From assembly GCA_018857735.1 (NCBI GenBank), contig JABMCL010001157.1:1-64000 (forward strand): a stretch of DNA of 64,000 bases, read 5' to 3'. Below are positions 26,824 to 37,400 of the stretch, in pieces. The notes beneath the pieces were generated by a model. It was not told the DNA's origin and ran no database searches. It worked only from the letters and a program-made list of their open reading frames with translations. The DNA comes from Alviniconcha marisindica. Its lineage: Eukaryota > Mollusca > Gastropoda > Provannidae. Made by a program: the position numbers and the translations under genes. Position 1 is the first letter of the stretch. The number at the start of each line of letters is the position of its first letter.

Positions 26824-29590
26824 CAGAGAGAGAATTTCTCCCACCTGAAAGTTTGGTCTTTTTCCTAGCCAATTAATTAATTCTTATGTATATTACTGTT
26901 GGTGAAATTTTGCTGGGGCAATTTTCTGCACAAGTTTCTTTTTCTGTAAGAAAAAAAGAGAGAGAGAGAGAGAGGGAAGTTCTGTATGTATTTTTACGTT
27001 GAGAACTGGAAATTTGAGTAACCCTACCAGGAGAAAGTTATGGTTCATAGAATTTGTTTATAATTTTGCTGGGTCAGTTTTTTTGCCATGGCTGGAATAA
27101 TGTGCTGGTGCCACTATTTTCACCAAAACACAGTTGCAAAGTTCACACACACACACACACATGTATGTAAGCACACATGCAAACACCTAAAGCACTCCTA
27201 CAGAGACACAGTTCACAAAAGCATCAACCCAGAGAATAAAGGAGTTTATTGCCTGAACCAGGGTTCTCAACTCCATAGTTTGATTTTAAGGCTTTTGAAC
27301 AAATTCTTTTTTGTAACTTTTGTATCTTTTCATTTGCCAACTGCATTGGATATTTAATCACTCAGTATGTTGCTTAATCCTTTGTTCATAAACACCAGAG
27401 GTGTAAAAAATGAAATGTGAATTTTTTTGTGGTTGTGTGTGACATCACTTTAACTAAAGTCATGGGTGTGTGGTTTTTATGGCAGGTGCGCGTTGTAGCT
27501 GAAAGCGATCCACTGAGAACCATGCAGGATACAAAGGTCAGTCATCTTTCGACATCCGCTGTAGCTCTGCTGTGCTGTAGCTCTGTTTTCCTGCAGCAGT
27601 TGTGGCTTATGAATCTTAGGCATCACAGGGCTGTCACCTTTTTTCTTTTAATACTTCATTAATTGCTTGTGGAAAATCTGGGTTATCGTACCAGGGTAAG
27701 GCTACAGCAGCTGCAAAAGCAGCACTACCCATTTATGCCTGTGTGCGCAGCATTTTTATGTGTGCAGACAACTGTAGGGGTGCCAGTGTTTGGTATTTCT
27801 AACATGCATGCAGATGTTGATGCATGCGATTGCATACAAGGGCTGTGTGAACACTGTAAAAGAGTCTGCACTGAAAGTCGATTCTGGGAGAAAAATCACT
27901 TGTCACACCACAGAATCTAACTTGCATCAGTGTTTCAACTGGCTTTTTGGTCTGACACTGTAACAACTGAGCAGACAATGGCAATGTGAGTGACAGTGTG
28001 TTTCCTTCTGACCAACAGTCCTGGCATGCTCACCACACTGAAGACGAGGAACACGAGTACATCAGCATCCAGAAACCCCTGTTTGACATCCACAGCTTTA
28101 CCTCCAAACAGGTAAATTGGAAGTTTGTTTATTAGAATTCCTGAGCTAACCCCAGTATTGGGTGAAAAGGTAGTGTGTGCAACCATTTCCCTACACATGT
28201 ACGTAATGTGTTGCACACAAGTGCAGTGTTACCTGCCACTTGGGCGGCTGTACTCTGACTTCAGGGATTTCAGTCATGGAGTGTGTCATGTCATGAAGAT
28301 TATCATAGCTGGAATTAATCCTCACATAGGACTCGGCATTTTGCTGGGTGAGTGGGTGGGTGTGCTATCTTCAAATTGAAGGGGAGGGGCAGGTTTAAAA
28401 AGTGCAGCAGATTGGGATTATGTCAAAAGATTTTAAAGAGGGAGGAGGGACAGGAGTTTCCTTTAAATGAAAAATGGTTCAAAAGATTATTATTTTTTAA
28501 TCACTGCAGAAATATATTCCTTCATGCAGACATTTTTTTCTTTCTCCAAGCCATGTAATGGTGGACACAACTCATCAGTCTTCCAGCCTCTAGCTTTGAG
28601 ACTAGCCTTTTTAATGGAAACCTTTCTTTTTAGGGTAAATAAAAACAATGATAAATTACCGTGTTCAACATTTTCAGTTTTCTTGAAACCTTTCTCAATG
28701 AACTGAGACCAAGGAACCTTTTTTTTATTTTATTTTTATTTAAATCATTTTTGGAGTGGAATCCTTTTTTTTCTCTCCCCCCAACAGCAAGTAAGCTGCT
28801 AGGTAGATGGAAATGGCTGTGCCCAAGAATGATCCCTAGTTAGATAGATAGATGGAAATGGCTGTGCCCAAGAATGATCCCTAGTTAGATAGATAGATGG
28901 AAATTGCTGTGCCCAAGAATGATCCCTAGTTAGATAGATAGATGGAAATTGCTGTGCCCAAGAATGATCCCTAGTTAGATAGATAGATGGAAATTGCTGG
29001 GCCCAAGAATGATCCCTAGTTAGATAGATGGGAAATTGCTGGGCCCAAGAATGATCCCTAGTTAGATAGATAGATGGAAATGGCTGTGCCCAAGAATGAT
29101 CCCTAGTTAGATAGATAGATGGAAATGGCTGTGCCCAAGAATGATCCCTAGTTAGATAGATAGATGGAAATTGCTGTGCCCAAGAACGATCCCTAGTTAG
29201 ATAGATGGAAACTGCTGTGCCGAAGAATGATCCCTAGTTAGATGGAAATTGCTGTGCCTAAGAACGATCCCTAGTTACATGGAAATTGCTGTGCCCAAGA
29301 ACGATCCCTAGTTACATGGAAATTGCTGTGCCCAAGAACAATCCCTAGTTACGTGGAAATTGCTGTGCCCAAGAACAATCCCTAGTCACGTGGAAATTGC
29401 TGTGCCCAAGAATGGTCCCTTTTCTGTGCTTCAGATCACCAAGGACCCTCGCATGCGCCTGGAGCAGAAACTGCGAGATGCAGGTCTCCACAACAGCGAG
29501 TACGCTCGCTCCATCCTGTCCCAAGTGAAGCCACTGCAGGCGCCGAGAAAAGACACTGTGTCCACGCTCAGGTTGAAGGACAACCCCTGA
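14537..29590 (+). CDS. CCDC148: Coiled-coil domain-containing protein 148 (13 coding exons)
   Basis: Coding exons: 14537-14591, 15274-15506, 16460-16612, 17147-17325, 18319-18514, 18997-19144, 19772-19978, 22348-22488, 23627-23745, 26535-26652, 27486-27536, 28019-28111 and 29435-29590 (TGA). All junctions are GT-AG. The conceptual product is about 615 residues, against about 591 in human. Recognisable blocks, in order, are NKYKPVDYTRLKAL, ILKQHQLVWQKEF, DDHFIFVAIHDQYP, the charged coiled coil of exons 8-10 (many E, K, R and Q), DPLRTMQDTK, and a C-terminus with LRDAGLHNSEYARSIL and APRKDTVSTL. The ATG lies in a CCAGCCATGG context. The protein is soluble, lacks a signal peptide or membrane segment, and has no settled biochemical function. 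As written, exon 3 has one base too many for the frame into exon 4, near 16589-16596 in an A run. Introns 7, 8, 9 and 12 are mostly tandem repeats. Confidence 0.92.
20541..21480 (+). repeat. ~40-bp minisatellite in CCDC148 intron 7
   Basis: About 23 copies of a 38-41 bp unit contain TTGTTGGCAGAATGCTGATG and then ATGCAATATGTGGTGGTGTG. The copies are very similar to one another. None of the three minus-strand frames meets a stop for over 1 kb, giving spurious histidine-, threonine- and proline-rich reading frames of about 350-377 residues. Confidence 0.95.
21481..22330 (+). repeat. Diverged extension of the intron 7 array up to exon 8
   Basis: Units of about 45 bp or longer keep the GAGAATGCTGATGATGATG core and add TTCTATGTGCAGATG. 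They are more diverged than those of 20541-21480. The last unit-like text, GAATGCTGATGACG, lies only about 13 bp before the intron's AG at 22346-22347. Array sequence therefore makes up almost all of the distal intron and merges into the 3' splice site of exon 8. Confidence 0.8.
22749..22801 (+). repeat. TG microsatellite
   Basis: About 26 uninterrupted TG dinucleotides in CCDC148 intron 8. Confidence 0.98.
23090..23590 (-). repeat. Dispersed repeat with an internally amplified segment
   Basis: The reverse complement matches 28140-28345, sharing TGTACTCNGACTTCAGGGAT, TGTCATGTCAT(A/G)AAGAT and GTGAAAAGGTA words. Here the middle portion (about 23250-23545) is repeated four times with a period of about 93 bp. 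Each copy carries GGTGTACCTGCCAGAATGGC. It lies in CCDC148 intron 8. The type of element is unknown. Confidence 0.65.
24580..26560 (+). repeat. ~79-bp minisatellite carrying copies of the exon 10 acceptor
   Basis: About 25 units fill most of CCDC148 intron 9. Each contains CCCTGATGCTGTGGTTTAAC followed by AGAGTGAAGTACCGGCACAC and then CACTGTTGACC and GTACTGACTGTGA text. The final unit is the real end of the intron. Its AACAG is the exon 10 acceptor (exon starts 26535), and the first 21 nt of exon 10 form part of the unit. Units between 25500 and 26470 are often shortened. Confidence 0.93.
26733..26814 (+). repeat. TG microsatellite
   Basis: A run of 41 TG dinucleotides in CCDC148 intron 10, followed by a short GA-rich tail (to about 26833). 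Confidence 0.98.
27720..27905 (+). repeat. Dispersed repeat, copy 1
   Basis: It shares with 30560-30735 the words TGCATGCGATTGCA, GGGCTGT, TGTAA(A/G)AGAGTCTGC, CTGAAAG and TCTGGGAGAAAAATC. It lies in CCDC148 intron 11. I see no inverted termini or coding capacity. Confidence 0.55.
28140..28345 (+). repeat. Dispersed repeat, unexpanded copy of the 23.1-23.6 kb element
   Basis: Shared words in order are TAACCCCAG, GGGTGAAAAGGTA, GCAACCATTTCCC, GTTACCTGCC, CTGTACTCTGACTTCAGGGA and GTGTCATGTCATGAAGAT. It is on the opposite strand to the 23.1-23.6 kb copy and lacks the internal four-fold amplification. Confidence 0.6.
28800..29420 (+). repeat. ~45-bp minisatellite ending at CCDC148 exon 13
   Basis: About 14 units read AATTGCTGTGCCCAAGAATG then ATCCCTAGTTAGATAGATAG. 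Units lose the GATA part and shorten to about 38 bp toward the 3' end. The last, AAGAATGGTCCC, lies 14 bp before the AG of the exon 13 acceptor (exon starts 29435). Confidence 0.93.
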
Positions 29591-29896
29591 GGGGTCTGCC
29601 AACTCAGTGCCTGGTGTCGACATTGGGCAAGGTGCCAAGGTCGCTAGAGACTGTTGTCTCTACAACGGAGCCTCATTGACTGTGGGTGGTGCCGATTCCA
29701 GTTTGCTTTGCTGTGATGTGTACATTGCTCACATTAAGCAATGCATAATGATAACAATAATAGTGGTCATTTCTATAGTGCCCTATCTCAGACACCCACA
29801 TGGGAGAGCACACTGCAATGCATAGAGAGATGTACATATTTTCCAGGTTGCAAGTATTCTCCACGTTTTTGACATTAGTGTGGTGCAAAATACAGG

Positions 29897-30050
29897 ATCC
29901 AAACACATAAAAGATTCAAAAGAACACTTAATAATTATGACATAGACAACACATGCAAATTTTCAGGGAAATCCCCTTCTTCAGGCCACAAAACAGCAGT
30001 GAGACAGTTAAAAACAATGAAAAATGATATGAAGTAACTTATTTATTATA
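29897..30050 (+). mobile_element. Partial MITE copy in the CCDC148 3' UTR
   Basis: It begins ATCCAAACACATAAAAG and keeps TTTTCAGGGAAATCCCC and ACAGTTAAAAACAATGA. These align with the left part of the complete element at 57017-57260. The right terminal inverted repeat is missing, so this is half an element. Confidence 0.55.
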
Positions 30051-30559
30051 AAAGTACCGGTTTTGGCAGGATCTGCATTTGGGCAACTGCAGCTTCACCA
30101 CAGCGAGGATAAGATGCATCACAGAACTTAAATATAATGGTGTCGTGTCTTTGGAGCAAGTTCACAAGTAAGTTCTTGTTGGAATATCATTCACCTTCTA
30201 GCTATGCACTTGGATGGTTTTCCTTCGTCAATGCTGCTGTGCCAGTCCTTTGTTGAATGTCTGAAATAGTCCTTTGATGAGCTACCCATGTTGAGGCCTG
30301 CAAGACACCTCTTGTGTGGATTTCAAGGACTTGTACATAAACCAGTGAAATGTGTGGCCTTTGCCAAACTGTGCAGTCACCCATGAAATGTGTGGCCTAT
30401 GCCAAACTGTGCAGTCACCCATGGTCACGTAGCCTGTCTGTGGCTGTGATTGGCTGTGTAGATCTGGTTGTTGGTATGCTGGTTGGATACGGTGATCTAG
30501 ATGTCAGTATGCTGAATCTAGTCTACCTGTTTCTTTGGAGACAAATGGCATTTCCAGTC

Positions 30560-30735
30560 CCCTGCATGGATGGACACAGTGTGTGGGTGTTTTCATGTGA
30601 CCAAACAGTGGTATGGCTACCAAAGCTTCGTTGTGTGCGCAGGTGTTACTGCATGCGATTGCACCCTGGGCTGTACGAATGTTGTAAGAGAGTCTGCTCT
30701 GAAAGCCGGCTCTGGGAGAAAAATCGTTGCTGCAC
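30560..30735 (+). repeat. Dispersed repeat, copy 2
   Basis: This is the partner of 27720-27905, on the same strand. TACTGCATGCGATTGCA and CTCTGGGAGAAAAATCG are the clearest shared words. The 244-residue open frame across it (30350-31084) reads through unrelated text and is not credible as a gene. Confidence 0.5.
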
Positions 30736-31100
30736 TGGGCGGTCGCTCAAAGCAGCATCGGCAGTGCACCAGACCTGGCGCTCAGCTGAACGAGTTCCAT
30801 CCCCGCCTCATGTGGTGGTCTCTCATCAGGAGTTTTGCTGCAGTAGGCGTGTGTGTTTGTGTGTGTGCGTCCACGTGCAAGTGTGTGCGTGTCCATGTGG
30901 GAGGGTGTGCATGTCAATATGTGTGTGCATGTGTGTTTATGTGTTCTGTTGCACTGACATTTATCAAACTGATCAATATTCATTGTTTGCGTTTTACATA
31001 AAGCATTATGCCGCGAAAGTTAATTATTATGCATTAATGCACATTTATCTGCAGATGCAGATAAGCCCGTGTTTATTTTCGTGATTGAAACTGTTGAACC

Positions 31101-31106
31101 AATAAA
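31101..31106 (+). terminator. Candidate poly(A) signal of CCDC148
   Basis: AATAAA in the context ACCAATAAAGTTC, about 250 bp before the opposing signal of NOC3L. It is the first canonical hexamer I found downstream of the CCDC148 stop. Use is not demonstrated. Confidence 0.45.
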
Positions 31107-31351
31107 GTTCCTTTGAAGTGATTACTTGTTTGTTACACAGTAAGTGATTTATGACTTCCATTTTCTTTCTGCTAATGAACCTGACATAAATTATACTTAC
31201 GTTTGAAGTTTATGTGTGAATTATGGACAGATTTATCATATGATGTTTAAAGCTCACTCCTCTTTGACAATGCTGTGTTGAGGAACACATGATGATACCC
31301 CCCCCACACACACACATAAACTGGACAGTAAATTCACATTCAGACTCATGA

Positions 31352-31357
31352 TTTATT
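31352..31357 (-). terminator. Candidate poly(A) signal of NOC3L
   Basis: TTTATT on the plus strand is AATAAA on the minus strand, about 120 bp after the NOC3L stop (31478-31480). The spacing is ordinary for a short 3' UTR. Confidence 0.55.
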
Positions 31358-31477
31358 CAGTCTTTGAAACACATTTAATCAAGCTGATGGCATGTTCACA
31401 TTCATTCAGTCACTCTGCATTAAACCATTGCTGTTCGCAAAATTGCCTATGGAAATGACCAAAGTTGAGGTTTGTGC

Positions 31478-34400
31478 TCATTCAAAGAACAGGGGATATT
31501 TCTTGAGAAGTTCTTCCCCAAACTCTTGTGATCGGAAACCACTGGTCATCCCCTGTAACAAAAGTAAAAACAAAATCGTCAGGATGAAGCTTCAGCCACA
31601 TTTGTGAAGAACTTTGAAGAGGCAGTCACTGCACTGTCTTTGAACACAGTAATGGTATTTTGCCAGCAGTTATAATCAGTGAAATATTTTTCTACTGTTC
31701 CCAGTTATACATATATAGACACATAATATTTTTTTTAACTTTCACTACGGCTAAAAACAAAAACTATACTTGACATAAACACCTAAGACTCTTTACGTCT
31801 GTCTCACTGTCTTTACAACCTCCACACCCCTAACATATTAGGCACTCAAAACATATGAACGCACGCAGCAGCACAAGTCTCACCTTGGGTAAGAAGGAAT
31901 TTAACGTTCAATGCCCAAATAAAAAACAGACCAACCTTAGTGATACTACCTTTCGCACTACAGGTAGTTAATGTACCACTACTATGAAGATGCACACAGA
32001 TATTTTCCTCCAAATTTTGCAGTCCGGAACACATCTTTTTAAAGAATTACAGACTTTTGGGGATGCCAGTCCCTTCACATAAACCTCCCTGCTAAAAAAT
32101 GCAACCATGAAATTTCTACAGTTAAACGGAACACCAACCTTGGTCTTTTTGCTAGGTTTGCTGGGCAGAGATGCAGGAAATGAGTCCTGGTTTCTGATGT
32201 GCCTGAATACTTCAGATGGCGTCCTGGAAAAAAGATCATCGTGAGGTGTGGGTATGTTCCAACACATACTATGGTACTTCTTGATCTTATCACAGCCATG
32301 ACAAAACATAGCACAAGCTGTATCACATATGGTCACTGCCTCAGTCATTGCCAGAAACCTAGAAACCTTGGGAGCCTGAGAGCTGCAAATGACCTAAACA
32401 AGTACAGTGCAGAAATAGACTTCAGAAATGAGAATAACTGGACATTCTGAAAGGACAGATGAGTGGGTCATCTGGATGAGTGGAATGAGCAACTGAAGAA
32501 AGTCGCTAACTTTAAGCCTGAAAGGGCAGTGTGTCTTTTTAAAATTTCATGGACCAAAGCAGTTGTGATGTTAAAAATACTTTAAAAAATCACCACCATG
32601 CACCAGTGACCGAAAGCTTTGTGGAATCTGAGGGCTGAGAAGCCAAAAGGTGAGCAAATCGCTGCATGCATTACATCAGCATAACCCCATGTTGAAACAA
32701 GATGCGACAGAGCAAAGCTTACTTCTTGGACAGTTCTCCATGGTCTGATGAACTCTTGTGTAGCAAAGCGTTGGCAAGACGTTTCACATCTGGATGATAG
32801 TGTCTCTGTGGACATATTGAAACAGTAAACAAGTTCAGTTAGAAATAACCAGGAGAGGAAGGAGGGAAGACAACTGTTTTCAGTGCCAAGTCAACCATGG
32901 CGGTAACATCAGGGCAAAAAAAACGGGACAGTCAACTCTCCCTCCACCACACACCTTTCTTCCCCCTCCATTAGTAATATACATTAGGGGTTGCACTGCC
33001 TTTTAGTGAATTGCGTCAACATTACGTATTTTGCGTCAGTGGTGTGAAAAATGCATACAGCATAACCTAGAATTATTGAACAAACAGCTAAATATGATAG
33101 TGTAACTTGACTGCAGCTGTACTCATAAGTTAAAAGTGAGCAGACAAAACTAGTTAAAAGAAAGTCTAACCGTGCACAAAAAAAGTGGAAATGTTCAGTG
33201 AATTTGCCATTTACAAATGGTTTCAATCGTAAGTGACATTTTTCCAAAGATAAACTGTGCAGCAGAATATGTGTCAGTAAACCCCAGTTCTCGCCTACCA
33301 TGGGACTTGGTAATGAGATGAAGTTAAAACTGAGGCTACTGCCATTTTCTCTCGTTCGTATTCTGCGTCTATGCATTTTGTTTTCAGTTTCGTAATCTTC
33401 AACCTTGGAGTAAATGCTGATATATGCTGACAGTATGACTAGGCAAAGTGGCTTGTTCCAAATCCTTTTTCTGGGATCATGACTTCTGTCAATTGACTGG
33501 AAAATATCACTGATCAGTTTGGCAAGGTACGCGGTTTTTGGTTAGTCTAATATGGAGATCAATTCTTCTTCCAGATACGGTTTCTTTAGGATTCGGTTTC
33601 AAATTATTGTTTTTTGAGAAAGTATATGAATTTCATTCACAGACAGGGTGCTACCGACTATTAGGTGCAGGGATAAGACTTGAGGGTGAAAAAGTGTCGC
33701 CTCATAGTCTAAAAATTACGCCAGCTTGCATGTTTATTGCGTCATTGTCCAGATTCCGCGCTTCATTGACTGGACTTGCAATGTGTGGCGGAGAGGAGTG
33801 GGGGGCCACGGCTGACTGAGATGACACCAAAGATTGTCAGCTGTGTAGCTATACGGTCTTTGATGACACTCTGCAAGTAGAGCTAGCGTTGAGTGATGTG
33901 GCAGCCACAGTGAGCCATAACTTGTTTAATTGGTGTTCAGTCATTTTGCGTATGGTGACGCAGCATTGTGGCTAAAATGTGAACAGCACCCGAAAAATTG
34001 AATATTTATGCAAACTTTTGCCATGAGCGCAAGCGCTGATGCATCCTTTAGTAGGAAGTTGAGGTTGTGCTGCAGAGAGTGAGCTGGTCTGGCCTAGCGG
34101 TAAGGTGATAGGCTGGTAAGCAGAAGGACCTCGGCTCGATTCCGCTTCGGCTCTCCCTTCTCACACTGTCTTGTGACTTTGTCCCTTACAATTAATGAAA
34201 CATTAATGATAGGTATATATAATCTCCCTCTTCCCCCACTTCCATTCACCCATCCCTAATAGGCTTTACGGTTCCTGTGGATGTAAAGCATCATGAAAGA
34301 AGAAATGCTGCAGCATTGGCTGTGTTGGATGTTTTGAACGTGCACACCCACACACCAGCTGCTGAAACACAAAGACCAAGACACCAACCCTCAGGGCATG

Positions 34401-37400
34401 CAGCTCCCACAGGACGGCGCTGTTGGCGTGGCAATGCTCTGGCTCCTGAAGATAGGGCATGTGGACGCCGCTCCCCTCCGCCTCTTGGTCGAACAGGATG
34501 TCTGCGTACGGAAACATCTGCACAGGCACACTGGTTCCATTATCCACAACCACCAAGACAGCTAGCTTGAGGACCACTGGCAAAGGAGGACTTCAGAAAC
34601 GGAGTGCATTACAGCATTCCATCAAGTAGAAAGCTAGCCCTTCCCACCCCACCCCCACCTGACAGCAACCAGAAATCTAGCAGATTCAGACACAGGGACA
34701 GGGTTTTTTTTTAAAAATCCTCCAAGATCATTACTGGTTTTAAACATATTTTTTCAAAGATCATAAAGTTCTGTTTCCTGAAAAGCAAGGACAGTATACA
34801 GAAGCAGAAAAATGGCTGGTTCTAATGAGAGCACTGACTGTAAACAATGGTGAATCAAGCACCACTCCAGGCATGAAAGGAGGAAGGCTATGAACTTTAC
34901 AGGGTGGGAAATGAAGAAAAAAGGACTGACCGAGACCATGCATCGTGTGGTGGCCAGGTAAGCGGCAGAGGCTTGCGGCAGCTGATGCAGACCCATTGTG
35001 GTCAGTCTCTTGATGAAAGCCAGCACGCGCTGCTGGGTCACCTGTCACAGGCACAGTCTCTTACACGCTGACACAGCACATGACTGTCACAGGCACAGTC
35101 TCTCACACACTGACACAGCACATGACTGTCTCAGGCACAGTCTCCTACACACTGACACAGGTACAGTCTCTCACACACTGACACAGCACATGACTGTCAC
35201 AGGAACAGTCTCTTACACACTGACACAGCACATGACTGTCATAGGCACAGTCTCTCACACAATGACACAGCACATGACTGTCACAGGCACAGTCTCTCAC
35301 ACACTGACACAGGCACATTCTCTTACACACTGACACAGCACACGACTGTCACAGGTACAGTTTCTCATACAATGACACAGCACATGACTGTCACAGGCAC
35401 AATCTCTTGCACACTGACCCAGCACATGACTGTCACAAGCATATCCGCTTCCACAGTGACAACACATGACCACTCAAACTGCTTACCAGTCACAAGCATA
35501 GCCTCTTACACAATGAAAGAACAGATGACTGTCACAAGCATAGCCTCCTACACATACACACTGACAGAACAGATGACTGTTTTGAGCAGTTCACCTTCTG
35601 CAAGTGACGTAACAATAGGTATCTCACAGTGCTGCCCATTGGAATACAGTCATGGTGGTGACACTGACAGTGTAATATAATTCTGGTGGTGACACTGACA
35701 GTGTAATATAATTCTGGTGGTGACACTGATAGTGTAACGTGATTCTGGTGGCGACACTGACAGTGTAACGTGATTCTGGTGGCGACACTGACAGTGTAAC
35801 ATGATTCTGGTGGCGACACTGACAGTGTAATGTGATTCTGGTGGTGACACTGACAGTAATGTGATTCTGGTGGTGAAACTGACAGTAATGTGATTCTGGT
35901 GGTGACACTGACAGTATAATGTGATTCTGGTGGTGACACTGACAGTAATGTGATTCTGGTGGTGACACTGACAGTAATGTGATTCTGGTGGCATCACTGA
36001 CAGTAATGTGATTCTAGTGGAGACACTGACAGTGTAACATGATTCTGGTGATGACACTGACAGTGTAACGTGAGGTGCAGGCGTCCCCATGACCCTAACT
36101 TGCTGGGATTCCCCTCCAGAGACAACTTGGCATTACAATTGTCAGCAAAACCAAACCAAACCCCAACAAAGAACAAACAATGCAAACAGCTACGCTACCT
36201 GTTTCCTGCGTTTGATGATGGCGGCATCCACGCACTCCAGAACAATGGCTGCATCATCGGGTGAGGTGGCTGGGGGCAAACAGAGAGCATCAAGGTATGT
36301 AGCAGTGCATGCTACCTATCACACAACGCATCTGGGAACTATCAAAATGCTTCTAAAATGGGGCCACAAATAATGCGATGTTACTTGTTATCCTGAAAAT
36401 AGAAAAATATGCAAATGTTTCCATCTGACATTTTGTGCGGTTGTTTTTTAAATAACTATGCCTCATAAGTACTTTTTTAGCTTTGGAGTTGAGCGCCCCA
36501 AGTGGCAGCCATGCTGGTTTGCTCTTTATCAATGAAGAGCAGAAAAAGGTTGGCTCATTATGTAACATATGCTTCTGCCACACATGCTGAATGTTCACAA
36601 TGTCACAGACACAGAAAGACAGAGGTGGAATGGCAGTGCTCACAGCTGCACCACCTTCAAACACTGATTTCCAACAAAAAAAAGCGCACCAAAAATCAAA
36701 TGGAAACTGCTGAGTGTGTTTCCATTCCATTCCTATCGTTAAGGGTTGTGATGTCTCTCAGCTTGGGGGTCCTCTTTAATGCACAGTTTGCCACAGAAGA
36801 TGCAGAAATACAGAGACAGAATGCATACAAATATCTGAATCACTTTGTCCTGAGCAAAATTTCCTCTTTAAGGAGCTTGTCAACTCCAGGCATCGGCATA
36901 CAGTTACAGCACCCTTCCTCTGGCCACTGTTATAATTAGTTACGTCATGGGTTTTTGTTGGTGATCAAATCAGTTGCGTCATGGGTTTTTGTTGGTGATC
37001 AAATCAGTTACGTCCTGGCTTTTTGCTGGTGATCAAATCACAGTATGCTTATAACCATGCAGACAACTCAAATTGTATCAGGCTGAGTTTTTCTTATAAC
37101 TGCTCACCATGTTTACACCAGCACAAATAAAACCCAGACCATTCAAACTGAGACAGAACTGACTTTTTACCAAGGGCGGACAGGCCGGATGTTTACATGC
37201 ATGCTTCAATGCTATGCTGCTTCCACAGTCTTAGCACTCCAACTCTGTGCAACTTTCGTGTAGGGCTAGGGTGCTAAGGGCGTGAGACATACAGGGGTGA
37301 GTTCAGCACAGATGCACAGAGATAAGGAGTGCCTCTCCAATGGACTAACCAGTTACAGCAGAGCTGGTCGGAAGGGTGCCCAAAAGTGAGGCCTGGAGTG

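Larger units (their letters stand above)
29591..31100 (+). other. CCDC148 3' UTR and downstream flank
   Basis: No convincing coding content is seen after the TGA. The stretch holds an ATAATGATAACAATAATAG motif near 29747, a partial MITE (29897-30050), a 40-bp tandem duplication (about 30345-30425), a dispersed repeat (30560-30735) and TG-rich text. The first strong poly(A) signal I see is at 31101, which implies a 3' UTR of about 1.5 kb if it is the one used. Confidence 0.5.

Noticed and set aside
30350..31084. 244-residue plus-strand open frame after CCDC148
   Set aside because: It crosses a dispersed repeat and TG-rich text and shows no recognisable domain. Length alone is not convincing.
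34083..34150. Possible functional tRNA gene
   Set aside because: A and B boxes are present, but the stems do not pair into a proper cloverleaf by eye and a SINE body follows directly.
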